DNA from: Roridomyces roridus
Lineage: Eukaryota > Basidiomycota > Agaricomycetes > Agaricales > Mycenaceae
DNA length: 64,000 nucleotides
NCBI GenBank assembly: GCA_029378245.1
Contig: JARKIF010000006.1
Location: 2,790,001-2,854,000, forward strand
Direction: 5' to 3'
The number at the start of each line of letters is the position of its first letter. The first letter of the stretch is position 1. The notes beneath the pieces are model-generated. The model did not search any database. It was not told the DNA's origin and worked only from the letters and a program-made list of their open reading frames with translations. This document shows positions 53,649-64,000 of this stretch, one piece after another. The translations under genes and the position numbers were made by a program.

Positions 53649-55178
53649 ATGACTGTGCTTGTCGGCCCTCGCGTTAGCATCCACCAAGGACTCGATGGCC
53701 AGGACGACAACATAGAGGCGCTCATGTCCTTATGGGAGCAGCTTCAGCTCTGTGCCCTCGAGCTCGCTGCCCAGCCCGAGTGCGACCTCATCACCTTTGC
53801 TCTCACTGGCTTCTTCCTCGGAGTCATTACGGCCAAAATCGACACCAACGTAAAGCCGACGGAGCTCGAGGGCCCTTCGGAAGTGCAAGGAACCATACTA
53901 GACGAGCTTCAAGACTCGTTTCAAGCCCCAGTCCCAAAGAAAAAGAAGAAGAAAAATGGAAAGAGCAAGGCAAACGCTGCAGTGCAGCATGCTGTAAATC
54001 CCTTTCACCCTCCTGTCTCAGCTTCTGACCGCACACAGCTCTTGGGCTTCGATAAAGCTCCCAACGTACCGCCCAAAATCTCACCGCATGGCTATATCTC
54101 ACCCTGGACGCCTGTTTGCGAGGGAGTCGAGAGCCGCGTCGTGTTGGGCTCTCGCATTGGGACCAATGAGTTCCGAAGCCGTGCACGCCTTTGGCAAGAC
54201 TCCGAGAACATTTTCGGTGATCATAGCCGGGAGGCAGAGGAACACCTCGCCATCGAGCGTGCTTGGGGCGATTACAGCAGCGACGAAGAGGAAGAGTTTC
54301 CCGTGATAGAACCGGCACCAGTACCAGTCGGATTGATCTACCTCTCCGCTTCGCCCTTCACGCAAACCGCGCCAAACCAGGTCGGCGAATTGAACCTGGG
54401 AATCATCCTAGACAGCAAGTACCGCGGTAAGGGCTTTGCATGCGAAGCGATCCAACTCGCCGTCAAGCACGCGTTCGAGGTGGAACACTGTCACCGCATC
54501 CAGGCGTCTCTCATCAATTTGGACTGGGCGCACAAAGACCGCATGACAGCCCTGCTAACGCAGCTGCGGTTTGGGCACGAGGGTACCCGCCGTCGGGCGT
54601 TTTACAATCCCATGATGGCCGAGTGGCAGGACGTTACGACGCTCGCCATCCTCGCGACCGACTGGTCGATCAGATCGTTCCTTAAACCAGCGCCCAAGTC
54701 CCTCTGGGACGAGCTGTTCTTGCGGCACCAGCGCGAGCGCGAGGAGTTGTTGCGCTGGGACGAGAAGCAGAGTCGCTCGTTGAAGCGGAGTGCCAGTACG
54801 GAGACGCTGCGTCCGCCTGTGGGCGCTTTGGTCGATTTGGGAGCGGAAACTGACTCGAGTGCCGAGTCAGATGCCTCCTCAACCACGTCGTCCAAGGGTA
54901 AATGGCGTGCGGTGCAAGATGATGACGGCACTCGGGACAACTCTCCATCTCCCGCCCCCAGCTTCGGATCTTACGATGACGCCCAAGGCGATGCGCATTT
55001 CTCCTCAGACTCCATGTTTAGAATAATCGGAGCGCGCTCGCAGAGCCCAGCTCTCAGCGATTCGTCTATTGAAAGTGTTCCGTTCTCCGAGGTGAGCGGT
55101 GGCGGAAGCGACTGGGATATGGTGGAAATGTCCTCGACGTCGTCATCTGCGGGCTCGAGCTTTGGAGGTGATGAATAG
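53649..55178 (+). CDS. GNAT-type acetyltransferase-domain protein, paralogue 2 (intronless)
   Basis: One open frame of 509 codons from ATG 53649 (MTVLVGPRVSIHQGLDGQDD). IEALMSLWEQLQLCALELAA and QPECDLITFAL match paralogue 1. A Lys-rich stretch (PKKKKKKNGKSK) resembles a nuclear localisation signal. The GNAT core has VGLIYLSASPFTQTAPNQVG, ELNLGIILDSKYRGKGFACE (acetyl-CoA loop RGKGFA), HRIQASLINLDW, LLTQLRFGHEGTRRRAFYNP and APKSLWDELFLRHQREREEL. The C-terminus is Ser/Asp-rich and ends SSFGGDE. It is divergent from the coiled-coil gene at 53340 (308 bases between starts). Substrate unknown; autophagy-, ribosome- or histone-directed roles cannot be told apart. Confidence 0.75.
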   Translation: MTVLVGPRVSIHQGLDGQDDNIEALMSLWEQLQLCALELAAQPECDLITFALTGFFLGVITAKIDTNVKPTELEGPSEVQGTILDELQDSFQAPVPKKKKKKNGKSKANAAVQHAVNPFHPPVSASDRTQLLGFDKAPNVPPKISPHGYISPWTPVCEGVESRVVLGSRIGTNEFRSRARLWQDSENIFGDHSREAEEHLAIERAWGDYSSDEEEEFPVIEPAPVPVGLIYLSASPFTQTAPNQVGELNLGIILDSKYRGKGFACEAIQLAVKHAFEVEHCHRIQASLINLDWAHKDRMTALLTQLRFGHEGTRRRAFYNPMMAEWQDVTTLAILATDWSIRSFLKPAPKSLWDELFLRHQREREELLRWDEKQSRSLKRSASTETLRPPVGALVDLGAETDSSAESDASSTTSSKGKWRAVQDDDGTRDNSPSPAPSFGSYDDAQGDAHFSSDSMFRIIGARSQSPALSDSSIESVPFSEVSGGGSDWDMVEMSSTSSSAGSSFGGDE

Positions 55179-55415
55179 TGTAAATTTTTGTCGAATTGTG
55201 TTCGAGACTGTACTGACTGCTTGTATATTTGTTGAGTTTTCACAATGCGATTCTTGTACATATTTTGGTGCTGGTTGATTGTGAGTCCACCCATGGCAGA
55301 CGCGTTCCTCTCCGCGAATCTTGAACTTGTCAGGGCCAAGGCTGAAGCAGACGGTTTATGTAGATTTCCAGACTTTTTCCGGACTATAAGAATCGTAAAT
55401 ACAAGGATACAGACC
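55179..55415. other. short convergent intergenic region
   Basis: About 240 bases between the stop codons of the GNAT gene and the PP2C-like gene. No gene recognised; both 3' UTRs must lie here. Confidence 0.5.
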
Positions 55416-56635
55416 TTAAATCTCCATGAATACAACAGATATATCGTCCCTACCAGTATCATCCAGTTCCTTGACCATTTTGGCCTCGTCTTTGCCAAAC
55501 AACGAATTTCTAATGAGCAGTTCGGCTGGATTGTAACTGCTGTCACTTGGGATGCGCTCGTGGTCGAGTCGTTCATCGTGTCTTCGGCCGACGAGAGACA
55601 TGAGTACATCCCAGCGTTCGGCAGGCGGGATTGGGGATTGTGTGACGGTCATCGAGTCGGGGAGACCGTCAGACGCCAGCACCAGTATGTCCCCGGGTAA
55701 GAGCTCATACCGTTGAACGGAAGGAGTGGACGAGATGTAGGGTGGAGTGGTGTTTCTACGGAGAACCCATTCCTGGTAAACCGAGGGAGGGTACGGCGAG
55801 CGGTAGAAATAGCCCAGGACGCGCTTCACGAAGAGTTGCGGCGCCTTGAGATGAAATCTCCGAGTGCTTCAAAAGTATCAGCTTGCAAATTGGTTGCTTC
55901 GAAGGCAGACACGCACCTCGAGTCACAGAGAGCAAACCAAGGACGCCGTGGTCGTGAACCTTTGTACTTCATTCGTTCTTGCTGTTATGGCTCTCGCTCA
56001 ATTTGACGGGGACCATCTTGCCGTCTTGCCGTCGCCCGCATACTGACTACAGTCAGACGACGCCCATTTCCAACGACGAAAGCTACTCACCTGCATCTGA
56101 ATCGCCCAGAGATACCATACAAATATTTTTCCTCTCTTTATCCAAGATTCCCATGAGTACGTACAGTCGTTCCAACAACTGCGAGCCGGCCCTCCCGGAA
56201 TTGCGCATCTTGTGGTCCGTATCCAATAACCTCATGAACATTGCCCGGATCTTCCCAGTGACCGTCGGTCCAGTCTTCCCCTTCTTTAAAGAGTTTGTAG
56301 ACAGGAGAAAGAAGGGAGCGGTCAAAGTCCTGAAAAATCTGCTGGATGGTCTGCTCGAGATTCGGGTCGTTGGGGTTATAGCGATCCGCGACCAGCTGAG
56401 GGATGCAGCGCGACGCGTATTCAGAGAGGTCGCTGGAGTGATGACACTGGTCAAATATCAGGTATTTTGCGGATGTCATGTTTAAGTGCACACCGTCGAA
56501 TATCGCTACAATCGTGCCGTGTTCAAAGGGCAGCACCACAGTGCGGTCTTCCTTTTTGGTGGGAAGGACAGATTGATGGAATTTTGTCCCATCGGGCAGC
56601 ACTAGAGTAGTGGAGACGAATTCTGCCGGCGACAT
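55416..56635 (-). pseudogene. PP2C-like protein phosphatase with two frame breaks
   Basis: The start at 56635 gives MSPAEFVSTTLVLPDGTKFH. FEHGTIVAIFDGVHLNMTSA occupies the DGH position of PP2C but without the Asp-Gly-His order. Next come KNICMVSLGDSDA (VxxxGDS), VCGRRQDGKMVPVKLSESHN with SKNE, then GVLGLLSVTR, GDF, APQLFVKRVLGYFYRSPYPP and ELLPGDILVLASDGLPD, ending DDISVVFMEI at 55416. To join these, one frame change is needed near 55955-55975 and another near 55850-55862, neither explained by a usable intron. The metal-binding set is also degraded. Likely a decaying phosphatase gene; assembly indels are the alternative. Confidence 0.6.
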
Positions 56636-57445
56636 GGTGCTCGAGTTCAAGCTGGGAAGTCCACGTAATGGGGGTTGATGGGCGCACTTTTCAAACGATT
56701 TTTCTGGGAAAGAAGTGGTAATCAATCGGCGCTCAGCCCTTGTTCAGGCGCCCGGGACCAATGAGATAGAGTGCCAGACTTTGGGGTTGTAGGTCCATGT
56801 GTTGACACTTGCTCATATGACATCGCTAGATTACGCATCCCTCCTACCACTGACCAGAGCGGAGAGCCAAGCAAGATCTCGGCGACTCCGAGTCGGAGAG
56901 AAAGGATCATTGTATCAGCGAATTTCCTGGACTCGGGAGCCCATGAGCGGAAGCCACCGGTGGCTGGCAAGTAAGTAGAAGGAATGAACCGAGTCCGAGT
57001 TATACCGAGCAGAAGATTGGCCGAGAAAGTGAAATTGAGTGGGGAGGCAAGTGGTAGTCCATGAATTCACTGAGTGCGAGCAAATTGGGAGCAAACAAGA
57101 GGTCCTGCGGCAGTGCTGACAACCTGATGCGTCGGAAGCCGAAGCTTGGCCGAACTCGGAACCAGGCCGACGTCAAAAAAACAAATATTTGATCTGGATG
57201 CTCATCTTGCCTTTTACTTACTTATTTGCCTGTGTGCTATGTCGGACGTGAATTCCGGCTGGCAAGGAACTGGATGACCATACCAGCTTGTATCAGATTT
57301 GAGACGCGTCTGACGCGTCAATTATTGATGGTTTTGAAACACGTGATCGAAGCCACTCCCTTTCACGACCGCCATTACTTATCTGAACGACTGTCTTCAG
57401 ATTCACGCAACGCTACCAGAGAGGCTGTATCGAGCCCAGACCGCC
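56636..57445. other. intergenic region, no gene recognised
   Basis: About 800 bases between two divergent genes (PP2C-like and RBR ligase). Short frames only. The in-frame upstream ATG at 56725 for the PP2C-like gene falls here. Confidence 0.45.
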
Positions 57446-59681
57446 ATGACCTCTAATGACGACGTCCTGACTGAACTCCTCATTGCCCAACTCCTAGAAT
57501 CGGACGTCCGTCTTTTAGCATCTGCAAAAGAGGCCGAACGTCTCCAATTGGACGATGCATTGGCAACCTCCGCTCGAGCCACTGGTCGCATCCCGAAATT
57601 CTCCGGGATAGGAGTCATCAAAGAGGATGGAGACCTTGCTCTCGAGGTCTACGCCAACGACGCACGAGTCAGCGCCGACACTGCTTACGCACAACGTATC
57701 CAAGCCTCGAATGTTGCGGATTTGCAGTATGCGCAAAAGGTGGCGGCGGCGGAAAAGTGAGTGGCACTGGCTTACATCGTCATCTTTGACCGTTTTCTCT
57801 CCAGGAAATTGATGCTGGATGCCGAGTTTGCGAGGCAACTACAGGCTGCTGACGATCAGGGGCGAGATACCGACAGTATCAAGGACGTAGAAAGGTCTGT
57901 CCAAGTCTCCCTTCTGGTTTTCTCGAGTTCACAATCGCCAGTTTCCTTGGACGAGAAGCTGTGGACAAAATTATAGTAGCTGCGGATTGTGTTTTGCTTC
58001 CTGAAGTCTAATTCTTTCTTAGGCTTCCGATTTAAACGACAAAGGCAAAGCGGCGGTCAAGACGTCGGTCAAACGGGAAGAGCCGGAACCAGGCATCGGA
58101 GACCGAGACCTCGCGAGTGAGATTCGCGCAGGCAAACGTCCACGCCTGACCGGTAGGCGCAATTTCGTGAGCCAGATATGCGCTTTGACGACCGTTGCCC
58201 AGAGGATATCCATGTCAAGCAAGAGCACACCGAAGGGACTGTTCAAGGCCCGTACTCCACCTGCGGTATCTGCATGGACGCTTTCCAACCAACATATTCA
58301 CCCTACAATGCGTCAATTTCTGCCAACTCGTCCAGTCGTCTGCAATTCGGTCTCCGGCTTCCATGTCCTCAGCAGCATGGATACTGTGTTGGATGCCTTA
58401 CCAGTTACATTGAGAGTAAACTCGATCCGGATGGCAAGGGCAGCGGAAACTCGGGCATAATCGTGTTCCCGATCCGCTGTCCTGAATGTCCAATGACGGA
58501 GTTCATGGATGGGATTTCCGACGAGGTGGCAGAGCGTGTTCTGGGACCCGAGAAAATGGTTCTTTGGGTGGGTTTTTTATTCAACACTTTTTCGTTCCTC
58601 ACAAGGCACTACAGGACCATCAAAAACTTCTCAATTCGATTCCACATCTGTATTGCCCCAATCCAAAGTGTTCGGCGGTGGTGCAGACGCCAGAGGATTC
58701 CGAGGATCCACAAGCCGTCTGCCCATCTTGTCAATTGCTCATGTGCGTTCCGTGTCGAGTTGCATGGCATAACGGTGAGTGTTCGCTGTCTTTGTTGGGC
58801 TATCTTGATCAACAGTTTTTCAGGCATTTCTTGCGAACAATATCAAGTCAGTCAGCACATATACTTGTTCTCCGTGTTTGACCATTGTAATTTAGGCTTT
58901 ACCTCCCGATGAAAGATCTCCGGAAGATCGTCTTCTACACGAACTAGCAAAGGTCGTTGCGTTTCTTCCGTTGCATGATTTAACTTGAATTTTTAATGTC
59001 AGGCGAAGAATTGGCGTCGCTGTCCCAGTTGTTCTGTGAGTCGACTTTCGTTCGTGGTTGATATTCTATTGACTTTATGCGCAGTTTCTCGTGGAACTTG
59101 TTTACGGCTGCAACCACATGACGTGCAGATGCGGAACGCACTTTTGTTTCCGATGCGGATGTATGCATTCCTTCCTTTCATTATCATTTCTAAGCGTGAA
59201 TCCAGCACTGGCGACGACCAAAGGGCTCTGTCAGCGCGATCCTCCATGCGCTTTATGGGACGACGACATGCTTTTGGAGGAACAGGAACGAGCACGAGAT
59301 GCCCAACTCAACCATCCGGTGCGACCTGCGCCTGCTTATAACCCCCTCCCTGCATTCAACACTCCGCCACCGGCGTATCATTTTGGCAACCCACATCCCG
59401 CTGCTCGGCCTGCTTCCTTGGACTGGTTGGATGACCCACATATCGTTTGTAGCCGACACCCGTTCACCACTGACATGATTCGCCACCTCGTCTGTGGTTA
59501 CTGCAACGTGCGGCTCAACTCGCTCGCTGATATGCGGTTCCATTTACTCAATGTTCGGCACCATGCGGTGTATTCCTGCGGTGGGCGATTCTTCCGGCGC
59601 GTGCAGGATTATGAGAGGCATGTGGATACATATGCGGCGAGGTTTGGAGGGGTGCATGCCAAGCAAATGAGGCGCGGTTGA
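57446..59681 (+). CDS. RBR (RING-IBR-RING) E3 ubiquitin ligase
   Basis: Start MTSNDDVLTELLIAQLLESD; an Ala/Asp/Gln-rich N-terminal helical part with repeats of the type YAQRIQA, YAQKVAAAEK and FARQLQAADD. RING1: YSTCGICMDAF ... CVGCLTSYIESKL ... IRCPECPMTEF. IBR: LYCPNPKCSAVVQT ... VCPSCQLLMCVPCRVAWHN. RING2: WRRCPSCSVLVELVYGCNHM and TCRCGTHFCFRCG, where the Cys of GCNHM is the usual thioester site. The C-terminal ~180 residues are extra: a Pro-rich linker, then ICSRHPF-type and CGYCNVRLNSLADMRFHLLN segments like a degenerate C2H2 finger, ending KQMRRG. Transfers ubiquitin through a Cys intermediate; substrates unknown. About eight introns; no break seen. Confidence 0.87.
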
Positions 59682-59795
59682 GTAGATGGTTGAAACTCTA
59701 GGATTCAACTCAAGATAATAAACGTAAAAAAGGCATAGGCTACAGTCGTATAAAAACATCTTTCGTGGCTATTTACACGAATCATCAACACAATC

Positions 59796-62036
59796 TCACT
59801 CCTTCTCTTTCTCGATACTATCACTCTCCTCACTCACAGACGCCGTCCTAGTTTCAGGTTTCTCCCAATCATCGGCCGTAACATCCCACGGCAAGTCCTC
59901 ATCGAAGAATCCTTCCTTGTTCGTGAGCCATTCGTACCCTTGAACCTCGGGCCGCGACGCAGGGGTGATGGGGATGGGGAAGACGAGACTGAGGACGGTG
60001 TACACTACGGCGGAGGTAGCCACCGAGAGAATCCATCCGGTACTGAATAAATTAAATGAGTTGACATGGACCAGAAGCGAGAGGTCTATTAACCCGTAAA
60101 GGTTGACCGCCGCTTCGCTGACTGAACCTGGTTTGTAGCCAGCTGCTATGCCGGAAATCGTCAAGCCTGTCCCTGCGCACCAAGCCTATGCAAGTTCGGT
60201 TAAACTGAGGTTCAGACAAGTGGAAATTGCTCACGATGATGGCACGCCAGTTGAATCCACCAAAGAACCAATACAGCGAACCGGGTCTTGGGTCGTAGAG
60301 AGACGGCACATGGATACTTGAATCCAGTCAGAACAACCTATCGACGACAAGACAAGTAAGAAGAGACTCACTTTCCACGACGAATAATATAATAATCCGC
60401 CCACAGAGGTCCGAGAATGGCGCCAACCAATACAGTATACGATCCCAAGAACGTGATAAACTTGGCCGCACTCGTCAAGAACTTCCACGGCACGATAGCG
60501 AACCCGCAGATCCAGACAATAATTTGTCCGCGGACGATGGTCAAGTACTTTGGGAACAACCCAACCATGTCTGCGCCGAAAGGAATGCTGTTGGCAGAGA
60601 TATTTGTACCGACTGTGCCGAGACACATTGAGATGGCGACGAAGAAGCAGCCGGTGCGGGCGGTGGCGTTCCAGTGGGTATCCAAGACTGCGTTGAGTTG
60701 ATCCCACATGTTCCAGTACGTCGTGTCGAACAAAACTTGCAGGGCACAGGCGGTGGAGATGGAGAAGAAAAAGATGAAAGTCTGAACTAGGGTTAGTAAA
60801 CGTAAAAGGCGAGAAATAAATTGAACCTTGATGACGAGCATGGATATCCCTTGCGGCCATCCAGCATCTCGTGGGTTCCTGGCATACCGCTGAGGAGAAT
60901 GAGTCGGGATTCTACCGTTGAAACTGGATCACAGTACCGCAATGTCCGGCTGGTTCAAAATCATCGGACTCATCGTACCCATAACGGTATTGATGCCGTT
61001 CAAAATGGCTGAAAAAAAATGAAATGAGTAAACAGGGGAAACAACAAAGCAATTATCAAAATACCCCATCCCAACGCGCCTCCATGGGCCGGTTCGACGA
61101 GCAGGTTGGTATTGAACGTGCTGTAATTGGCTCCGTGTTTTCCTTATCTCCCGTATTAGCCGGTTGTTCAATTCAGTTGTTGGAGAGAGACATACCAGCG
61201 CGGGTGACGGCCCAGATAAAGAAACCTATCACGGCTGGTGGAATGATGACACCTTTAAGCGGCCAGAGCCAGTGGATACGCGACGGGTGAATCAACATCA
61301 GGGGACCTTGCAAGAGCCAGATCAACAAGAACGCAACGAGGCCTTGCGTGTCGATGCCGGCACTCGCAGGGAGGTGATTCGGGATGTCTGTCCATTTGTG
61401 ACCAAACCTATGCGGTAATATTCCGATTAGGAAAAGTAGCAAACAAGTGAGAGAGACGTACACGCAACGCAGAGCCACGGCAAGCAAGCTGCTGGCAAAG
61501 TAGGACTGCACGCCAAACCAGATGATAGCGACGGCCCCACGCAGGGCGACGAAAATCTTGGAACCCCTCATGCCAAAGCTGGAGCGCAACAAGGGAGGGT
61601 AGCCGATGTGAAGCTTGGCACCGGGGCGGGCTGCGAGGACCATGGATGATGCTGCGAGGATGGCGCCGACGCAGACCGAGGCCATTGACTGCCGGAAGGT
61701 GAGGCCGACGGCGATAAGGGACGCCCCGGCGGACCATTCTGCTTGGTTGAAGGACGAAGCCCACCCTGGAACTTCGTGAGCAGAAGGAACAACCAAGATG
61801 GGTTGAACTCACAAAAGAATACATAGGTGTGCATCCTCCAATTGCGCTGTGTACAGCTCAGAAACGATTCCTCTTTCGTCAAGTGGAAGGCTGATACTAA
61901 CCAGGTGAGGTCCAGCGGGGACCAAGTCCTTGTTGTACCACGGCGAGGTGCCGATATCCACACTGTCATCTTCTGTCGTCGAGAGCTCGCGCTCCTTGCG
62001 CCGCCCAACAGACTTCAAATTCCGGAGTGCTTCCAT
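59796..62036 (-). CDS. NCS1-family permease (uracil/allantoin/nucleobase type)
   Basis: Plasma-membrane importer of nucleobases or related compounds. Start at 62036: MEALRNLKSVGRRKERELST, then DIGTSPWYNKDLVPAGP, the usual N-terminal element (W.N.D..P...). Later exons carry WSAGASLIAVGLTFRQSMAS, IGYPPLLRSSFGMRGSKIFV, IIWFGVQSYFASSLLAVALR, GLVAFLLIWLLQGPLMLIHP, NISANSIPFGADMVGLFPKY and ITFLGSYTVLVGAILGPLWA with DYYIIRRGK. These cover the family's membrane helices in order. The C-terminal tail is acidic (SEESDSIEKEKE) and ends at 59796. About eight introns. It resembles Fur-type fungal permeases; the substrate cannot be fixed from motifs. Confidence 0.87.
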
Positions 62037-62411
62037 GGTGGTGATAGGAAGAGGGGCGGGGAGTCGGCGGGCGCGCCAACCGAAATTCTTCTTTTTAATA
62101 TACAATTTCTCTCACCATCTTTCAAGGCGGCCGAGGACAGATAAACGGGGAATATTTGGCCACATTCGTAGCTTTCGGTGGGAAGAAGTTTCGTCATGGG
62201 TTCTAGTCTGACGGAGCAATCAGGCTTCAGCGCTTCAGCGACAGGTAGGATAAGATAAGAGGGAGGGAAGGGCTCACGACGGCGGTTCATTTGTATCCGT
62301 GCCAAGACAAAAATCATTCGCGGTCACACGACCGACGCGACGCGAACGAGGTACCATTGAACCTTCTACCCACAGGAGAAATAACGCATAAGAATAAGCA
62401 ATTCTAGGCCT

Positions 62412-63562
62412 CTATAATGCTTCGTCAACCATCCGTCTCACCAGGTCCTCTAAAATTTGGGCATCGGCAGAGAATTTGGCCAATCCCTCGGGAACCTTGG
62501 CAGCAGCGACCTTCTCCTCCGCAATATCTCGAGCATAAGCGTCAGCCCCCTCCGCCGAATCTTCACCACCAAAGTACTCAGGCGTCGCCCCCACATCACG
62601 GGGTGTGAACTCCAAGGGCGGCTCCACACTCTCCCGACTCCGCAATCCCGCAAGTAAATGGGGCGGGAGAGTGACGAGATCAGGTCCACCCGCCGCGCCG
62701 TACTTGCCCACTTCAATGATCTCGTCAACAGCTCTAAACCCAGCCGCCATCACGTGCGTCTTGTACCCATGGGCGAGGTACGTTGAGCGGATATCACGTA
62801 CGAGGAGGATGCCGGGATGCTGCGAGAGATCTGTTCCGCCAGCGCTGCCGGGCTGATGCGCGTCCCACCAGTCTTTGACCCGCCCAATAAAGGGGGAGAT
62901 GACGGAAAGCCCTGCTTGTGCACAAGCGATGGCCTGCACGCGCCCGAAGATGAGGGTCATGTTAGTGTATATGGGCTGCTGCCCCGACTCTGTCGATGGG
63001 TGCTCCAGGGCTCGCGCCGCGCAGATTCCTTCGTAGGTGGCGGGAATTTTGATTAGAATTCGGTGCCGTGGGATGCCGAGCTCTTCGAGCAGAGATACCA
63101 GTGTATAGCCCTTGCGAATCATGGCCTCGGTGTCGTATCCGATTCGTGGATCGACCGATACGGACACTCTGCCTGGTACGATTCGGGAGATTGCAACGCC
63201 CACTTGGACCAGCTGTCGAAGAAAGTGTTATTCCACGATGACGGAAAAGATGTTTTCATCACACACCAGCCTGTCCATAGCGAGAGCAGTTACATCTTCC
63301 ACCTTGGCATCTGGAAGCCTCTCCTTCGCAAAGTCCACCGCATCCTTGACGATATCCGAGTATTCCACCTTGGACACAGCTGCGAGAACAAGAGAGGGGT
63401 TGGTCGTCGCATCGCTCAGATCATCGGCGAATTCAGGTATCTCTACGCACGCGTCAGGATCAACAGGGTGGAGATGGGGCGCTACTAACGATGGTATTCT
63501 CCCGTGTCGGAGGATATGCGGATTCCAGAGCTGCGGAGGGCTTGAAGGGCGGTGTGGTACAT
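62412..63562 (-). CDS. transaldolase
   Basis: Non-oxidative pentose phosphate pathway enzyme. The start at 63562 gives MYHTALQALRSSGIRISSDT with GEY, then across a ~47-nt intron QIPEFADDLSDATTNPSLVL (the DATTNPS signature). A second intron (near 63200-63250) joins ALAMDRL to LVQVGVAISRIVPGRVSVSV. Then EELGIPRHRILIKIPATYEG with the Schiff-base Lys of IKIPAT, NMTLIFGRVQAIACAQAGLS, VISPFIGRVKDWWDAHQPGS, KTHVMAAGFR and LPPHLLAGL. Ends VRRMVDEAL at 62412. About 345 residues, normal for the family. The sequence departs from the commonest Tal1 form (PATYEG rather than ASTWEG), so it may be a second isoform. Confidence 0.88.
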
Positions 63563-64000
63563 TGTTCAAGGGGTCAAGGTGGGCAGCCAGAAATATAAGA
63601 GGCCCATGGATGTCGCCATTTTGTCATCATGATCGACCATCCGATGCCGCACGCGATCCTGTGGACAGATATGGATGACTGGCGGCTTTCAGCGTAAACG
63701 TTTGTCGGGTTCACCCTTGAGTCTCTTGCAGTCTTCCCTTCGCCGCCCGTGACCCGAAAACTCTCCTAACTACAGAAGCACCAGCGCATCGTCATTCATG
63801 AGGCCTGGGTCCGGGATACGCCGGGACCTCGTAGACGTGTGGAGGTTGACTCGACCGCCCGAGACCGCCTCCGAGTCTGAGAGAGATTCACAAGATGAGG
63901 GGGCAGACAAGGAGTTGGTGTCGTAAATCACGAGACCCCGACGCGAGTTGTCGGGCCGAGAATCCGACGCGCCTCGGGGACTTCGAAGAAAAAAGAAAGC
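63563..64000. other. intergenic region at the right edge, no gene recognised
   Basis: About 440 bases upstream of the transaldolase gene. No motif, RNA gene or exon chain recognised. Confidence 0.45.

Noticed and set aside
1..64000. Search for tRNA or rRNA genes
   Set aside because: No convincing T-loop/A-box pair or rRNA core sequence was seen by eye in the intergenic regions; a covariance-model scan would be decisive.

Overview
The window is eukaryotic nuclear DNA from a filamentous basidiomycete, most likely an Agaricomycete. Almost every gene is split by short GT-AG introns of about 41-65 nt, and some exons are tiny (11 and 14 nt). Recognisable proteins include Gti1/Pac2, an Rmd1-type DUF155 protein, Sec5, NF-YB, Scs7, a fungal delta-12-type desaturase, an NCS1 permease, and lineage-typical F-box and kinase-like proteins. 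No tRNA, rRNA, CRISPR or bacterial signal was recognised. All splice junctions were read by eye from reading frame and family motifs.

Layout. 1-10 kb is a conserved housekeeping block: the 3' part of a DNAJC11-type co-chaperone, a Gti1/Pac2 WOPR regulator, an Rmd1/DUF155 mitochondrial protein, mitochondrial ribosomal protein mL54 and exocyst subunit Sec5 (the last two divergent). 10-16.4 kb is a segmental duplication: the 3' end of sec5 plus an adjoining AAA-ATPase-like gene occur twice in direct orientation, with a large unrecognised gene between the copies. 16.4-24 kb carries a predicted mitochondrial protein, a Ser/Thr kinase, a low-complexity tract, NF-YB, fatty acid 2-hydroxylase Scs7 and a probable pseudokinase.

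24.3-29.5 kb is the least conventional part. It is a tandem array of four related genes, each with a coiled coil, an acidic linker and then an internal six-cysteine (Zn2Cys6-spaced) cluster. One copy is intact and the other three are damaged in different ways. 29.8-36.3 kb returns to metabolism and translation: an intronless FAD-dependent NADH:quinone-type oxidoreductase, a 3-beta-HSD-like dehydrogenase, a fatty acid desaturase and ribosomal protein eL42.

38-45 kb holds three O-methyltransferase copies. Copies 1 and 2 form a large inverted repeat (tail to tail) and copy 3 lies head to head with copy 2. Only copy 1 reads through intact. 45.8-64 kb has an F-box-like gene, two inverted GNAT-domain paralogues about 5 kb apart, a zinc alcohol/polyol dehydrogenase, a coiled-coil protein, a damaged PP2C-like gene, an RBR ubiquitin ligase, an NCS1 permease and a transaldolase.

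No single operon-like system is present. The theme of the accessory regions is local duplication followed by decay. Several single-base frame breaks are reported; they could be true pseudogene lesions or assembly indels, and the sequence alone cannot separate these.
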